Below, piece after piece: positions 54,601 to 60,912 of a stretch of DNA of 64,000 bases. Below the pieces are notes generated by a model. It made no database searches. It saw nothing but the letters and a program-made list of their open reading frames with translations, and was not told the DNA's origin. Within the stretch, counting starts at the first letter, position 1. The number at the start of each line of letters is the position of its first letter. The stretch is from Platynereis dumerilii (taxonomy: Eukaryota > Annelida > Polychaeta > Phyllodocida > Nereididae). Made by a program: the position numbers and the translations under genes. The stretch covers positions 3,068,001 to 3,132,000 of the forward strand of contig JAPTHN010000025.1 in assembly GCA_026936325.1 (NCBI GenBank), read 5' to 3'.

Positions 54601-57600
54601 TATCTTCTTATTTGTGTACCTGTTAAGGCCCTTAAGATAAGTGATAAGTCAATCAGTTGCTAGAGATGTGACTGGCAAACTTGAATTAAGCATCTTGAGT
54701 ATAAAAATGGCAACATAGAAGTCAGCTATTTAGCTTTTCCTAATATCTTCTTATTCTTGTACTTGTTAAGGCCCTGAAGATAAGTGATAAGTCAATCAGT
54801 TGCTAGGGATGTGGCTGGCCAAGTCACACATGGCAAGCTTGAATTAAGCATCTTGAGTATAAAAATGGCAACATAGAAGTCAGCTATTTAGCTGTTCCTA
54901 ATATCTTCTTATTCTTGTACTTGTTAAGGCCCTTAAGATAAGTGATAAGTCAATCAGTTGCTAGAGATGTGACTGGCCAAGTCACACATGGCAAGCTTGA
55001 ACTAAGCATCTTGAGTATAAAAATGGCAACATAGAAGTCAGCTATTTAGCTTTTCCTAATATCTTCTGTATTTTTGTACTTGTTAAGGCCCTGAAGATAA
55101 GTGATAAGTCAATCAGTTGCTAGAGATGTGACTGGCCAAGTCACACATGGCAAGCTTGAATTAAGCATCTTGAGTATAAAAATGGCAACATAGAAGTCAG
55201 CTATTTAGCTTTTCCTAATATCTTCTGTATTTGTGTACTTGTTAAGGCCCTGAAGATAAGTGATAAGTCAATCAGTTGCTAGAGATGTGACTGGCAAAGA
55301 CACACATGGCAAGCTTGAATTAAGCATCTTGAGTATAAAAATGGCAACATAGAAGTCAGCTATTTAGCTTTTCCTAATATCTTCTTATTCTTGTACTTGT
55401 TAAGGCCCTGAAGATAAGTGATAAGTCAATCAGTTGCTAGGGAGGTGGCTGGCTGCTCACACATGGCAAGCTTGAAATGAAGCACATTGAACAGAAAAAT
55501 GGCTATACAGAAGTCAATTATTGGCTTTTCATAATAATATTATATTCTATATTCTTGCACTTGTTAAGGCCCTGAAGATCAGTAATAGGTCAGTCACTTG
55601 CAAAAGAAGTGGCTGGCCAAGTCATACATGGCAAACTTGAAAAGAAGCAAATTGAACAGAAAAATGGCCATAATTATATCAGCTATTTGAAATTTCATAT
55701 CCAGATAATTGCAGTTGTCAAGCCCCAGAAGATAAGTAAGTTGCTGTGTATGTAGTTGACCAAGGCATACGCGGCAGGCTTGAATGAAACATCTTGAAAT
55801 GTAAAATGGTTATAAATATTATCTGCCAATACATTGACACAGCCAATACATTGACACAGCATATTTTAAGTAAAGGAATAAGTGCACATACCTTGGCATT
55901 GATATCAGGAACAAAATTGACCTCGATCTTCGCCAGATAGAAGTAGTCCAGTCTCAAATACCATTGGTAATAATTGTAGGCATTTATATACACCTCATAC
56001 ATGGTTGGAGTGAAATCTTGCAGATCAAATCTTCCTTGTGTCTTTCTGAAAACTGTAGGCGGGGAATAATGGATTCCATATCCTTCGACCAACACCTGTG
56101 AAAAAAAAGACGAAAAAATAATGAGAATTTTAAGGGAAAAAAATCATTTGGAAAGGAAAAAAATTATTTTGAAGATTCACGTCAAGTCAAGTTAACTTTA
56201 TTAATATCCTTACGGATAAATTAGATGCTACACACAACTTATACCAGACAAGGGGTGATTACTCACCGAAAGTAATTGATTACGATTACGATTACAATAG
56301 AAGTTCATGATTATGATTACGATTACGATTACCTGAATTAATCGATTACTTTAACACGATTACGATTACTTTCTGAAAGTAATCGACTACGATTAACGAT
56401 TACATTGAACAAACCATTTCAGATCAAATTTATAGACAATGATCATGTTGTTCAAGTCAAAATAATTAAGATTAGCTTCATGGACAGTATTTCCTAATGG
56501 GTAGCAGGTCTGCAAGGGAATTTATTCATATACATGCAAATAAAGTGATTTATTTATTATTATATTGAGAATTTTTCTTAAAGTGATAATTAGCAGTACG
56601 CATAATTCAATAGATCACCTCAGTGGAACTTTTCTTCAGAGTTTTTTCAGCTGATTAGAATTAGAATCACCTCATTTATAGATGCATAATAACATTCTAT
56701 AGCAACCATTCTTTGTGCCATCATAACCTTATTAACTTTGCCTAAATACATAATTATTCATGTATTGTGCAATTTTCGTTAGAGATGATAAAGTAAGCCT
56801 ATGTGACATTGTGTCATCGACACACCTAACATGCCAATAATTTGTATGATACTTCTGCAAAAATCATAATGACCCCTTTCTTTGAAAATCAACCCTCTGT
56901 TGAACAATACAAATTATGCATCAATGAATTATGTAACAGTATTAATTATTTACTAAGATGAACTGAGTGTGCTTCAGGTTTCAGTTAGAACCCTATTTCT
57001 GTCAAGAGAGTTACAGCTGACTGAACATATCAGATAACCAACAAACTCTCCCCTTTCCTATTGAGTGGCTTGTCAGTTGTGGTGATTCAAAATTTAATGT
57101 TACCGGCAGGCAGTAATCACAAAGTAATCCCAAAGTAATCATAAACATGATTACTTTTGGAAAGTAATTGATTACGATTGCGATTACTTGTAATCATAAT
57201 TTGAATGTAATCATGATTACTTGTGATTACTAATCATTTGTAATCGATTACAATGATTACTGATTACTAATCGTAATTGGCCCATGTCGGCTTATACATA
57301 TTAAATTAGCACCACAAAAGACGACAGAGACACCTAGCGTGTAAGCAGGTGTCTCACAGAAATTTGTCTCCCATAAATTTACCTGTCTACAGAGTGACAT
57401 GGATTTATAATTATTTGAAAATAGAACAAATTAACATAAGAAGAAAGAAAATTAGATTAGCAATTTGCAAATGAGATCAATAATTTGATAAAATTACATA
57501 ATTGCTCAAATAAAAACACGAAATCCAAATTAGGTTTTGAGAGTAATTGATTTAGAAGCAAAATATGGTAATAAAAATTGTTTATGTCCTGATAAATAGC

Positions 57601-60600
57601 AGTTAGTGTCTACAGATTCCTATAAAACATGCACGTTTTGCTGTCAGTTACAGGGCCACCTAGCCTTTACAGTGAGTTTTGATGTCAGTTATAGGGCCAA
57701 CTAGCCTTTGCAGCGCAAAAATTGAGGTGTATATTTTTCAATATTTTGCATGTAGACGAATTTGTATACCTGCAAAAACGAACATAGGCCTATACACGAA
57801 TTTGGCATTCGTGGAAGTGTCAAATATTGTCATTCACGAATTTGTATAGGTGTAATTACGAACATATTAACCCTAAACTTGGCTAAAACTAACCCTAAAG
57901 CTAATTTTGACCTTAAAACTGAAACCTGTAACACCTCCACGAATGTTAGTATTGGCAGGTCCACGAATGAATAATAAAGCACATCCACGAGTGTTAGTTA
58001 TTACATATACATGAGCACTTATGCTCGTTTTTACACATCCACTAACTCGTACATGTTCGTTTTTACACCTCCACAAATTCGTGGACATGCCTAATAATGA
58101 AAAATATATACATGAAAACTTGCATAATTATTTTACAGGAGTCACCTTGTTCGCTAGTATTACTAATTCAACAAACATGATATATGATATCTCATATGGC
58201 GTTCCAAATTATTAAGCAACCGATTGACAATGCTTTTCCAATGGGAAACAATTCTGGTTGCATAATAATTGGGAACCCGGTGTAATTGGCCTTATTATGT
58301 ATTAATTGCAGTGATAATTTATTGACTGTTCTTGTTCAGTTATTCCCCAAAGGGAATTTTTTAATGGTTTTCTTTTTTTAATTATTAAATTGTGATAGAT
58401 GAGCCTTTCAAACGGTCAATAATGCTCCCAAAAATACATAAACATTTTATTATCATTGTATTGATAATATATAAATGCCAAAGCATGAAGACGAGACCGC
58501 CTGAACGCAGAAAATACATTTCAAAGACTCTAAGTTGTAATTATCTAAATTATATCTCGAAATTCATTTTTGTATTCAGGTTTGTTCAATAAAAAGTTTG
58601 GAGAAAGAAATTGGGACAAAGAGAAATAGGGTGAAAAGGTAATATTCTAAAAGAAAATGTTGAAGTTTACACAGGTCAATGACTATCAAGTTTTAAAATT
58701 ACAAGAGAGCGCAGCACCTGTCAGTTGCCTGACAAGAAAATCACAGGACTCATGCAAGTGAGAGTACCAATGAACTGGAGAGTACTGGGCAGTGCTGCCC
58801 TCTTTGGTAATTTTAAAACTTAATAGTCATTGACCTGTGTCAGGCCTTGACCCCAGTTGTAAACCAGTGACCCTGATTGGCACTTCCTCTCTGCTGATTG
58901 AGGCCCATCACTATAGAGAATGCAACTATCTGTAAAAATTCATGGATTTTATGGAACTACTGATGTGTCAGCTCCAACCAGTGTGTTAGATGGTGAGGAA
59001 CGACTGCAAGGATCATGAAACACCGCAGGTAGAGTGGAAAAATTGGTTAAATCACTGTTAAATATAGTGGTCAATCCCCCAAGGCCTTTTGTTTACATTC
59101 CTAGTTTCACACTCTTGATAATTATCGCCCATGCTATGCTATGCATAGGGCGATTATGCTTTAGTGCTGAAATCTACTGAAGGGGTGAAATGACCAATGC
59201 TGTGGCCTCACCAGCCCACTCTGGAAGTTCTTATCATATGCATAACACATTGATACCATTGCAGATGTGCACAACGGTTCGTATTTTCAGTTTAATTCAA
59301 TATTAGAAAATTTACTATTATCAGTTTTAGAGGCTATCAAGGTCCAGAAAGCCTGCATTGTGGTGGCCATTTTCCCTTCCACAGGGTGAGTTTTAGTACA
59401 CAGAATGGCCACTGCAAGCAGCTCATTCAGATACATTACACAAGAGGGCAGCACCTGCAAGTCCTTTGCCAATTCCTCCCTTTGCACCACATTCTATTTC
59501 TGGGAAACTCAGCAATTCCTGCATCTCAGTATAGTTCATGCATCTTTCCAACTAATTATACAGGTAGCACGGGCTTATATTGTATCTATTTCATATTATT
59601 CTATTCTCTTCCCTCCAATCTACGCACAACTTACTATCTATCTATATAAAAGTTTAATCAGGGCATGACCATTTTATACCCAGGAGGGGCTTGCAGTTTC
59701 TCAAAAAATAATAATTTATTGCTCAGTTTTGTTAAACTAAATCAATTCTTTTATACCAATCTTCAAATACCTCATTTCTCCTAGGGGTCTTTCTAACCAA
59801 CGTGTTCCTTCATTTTTCAATTAACTCCAAGCCCCCCCACCTCATTCACCACTATTTGCCCACTTACTTGCTCATTCATTTACGCACTATGCACAGCAGC
59901 CCATCAACTCCTCTCCACATCTACCATGCACATTTCATCCTTTTTCCTACCTACCATTCAAATAGGCATTACAATAGGTGTCAAAGGTTGCCTGTCTTTC
60001 CCTCGATTCAAATCTCCATTCAACAACATATCCACACCTCCATTCCATACCCATCCATCTTCAAGTGAGCGCAGGCCTGTTTACGTCGTAGTTCCGGTTT
60101 TATCCACAAATGAGGGGGGCGCCATAGTCTCTTCCCGCCAAAACTCTCCAGACACTCCACAGTCACCTGCTGCTCATACCTGCTCACTGCCTCACCCACT
60201 TCTACTCATCCTATCTTCGTCATCTTACCCTCATTTTAAAGCTGTTCTCCAGCCCTAACTGAATATATATATACACTGCTATTGTCAATTCACTTCCTCC
60301 CAGCCTTATTTCCTCCCAGCCTTATTTCACAATTTAGAACATGAACTGTACACCTCTGCAGTCTCTGTTCTGCCTGCCTATACCTATTTCCATTTTTACC
60401 TCAACTTCAAGCAAATCCATTTATAAAAGTGCTCATGTCTCCACAGGTATTAACAAAAAAGACAAATTATTTAGCCCTACACATAAATTCCACAAACATT
60501 GCTGTTTATTTCATCAACACTCTCACCGCCCTGTAGTATAGTCTTGCTCTAATAATTCTTCTGCTAAAGCTGTTTGCCGCATGGCAAATGTCTTATTGCT

Positions 60601-60846
60601 GTGCATATTTTGCAAAATGCCACTCTTCCTGCCCTATATTCTTTGAGGCTGCTTCTTCATGAAAATCTCTGCCATTGTCCTTGCACATTTTCTCCTTTTA
60701 AACACAAATCTCAAGGCATCACTGGAATGTACTGCACTTTCTTACTTCTTCCATTTTAATGGGTATTTTCTAGTATATTATATAATATTATCTGTTTTAC
60801 ATTTATGTAAATAAAATACTGGTTATAATATACACTCATGTAAACA

Positions 60847-60912
<66 letters not shown>

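Noticed and set aside
59802-60541. Cluster of plus-strand frames, His/Pro/Ser-rich
   Set aside because: Pyrimidine-rich intron sequence without codon bias, domains or splice-site structure.
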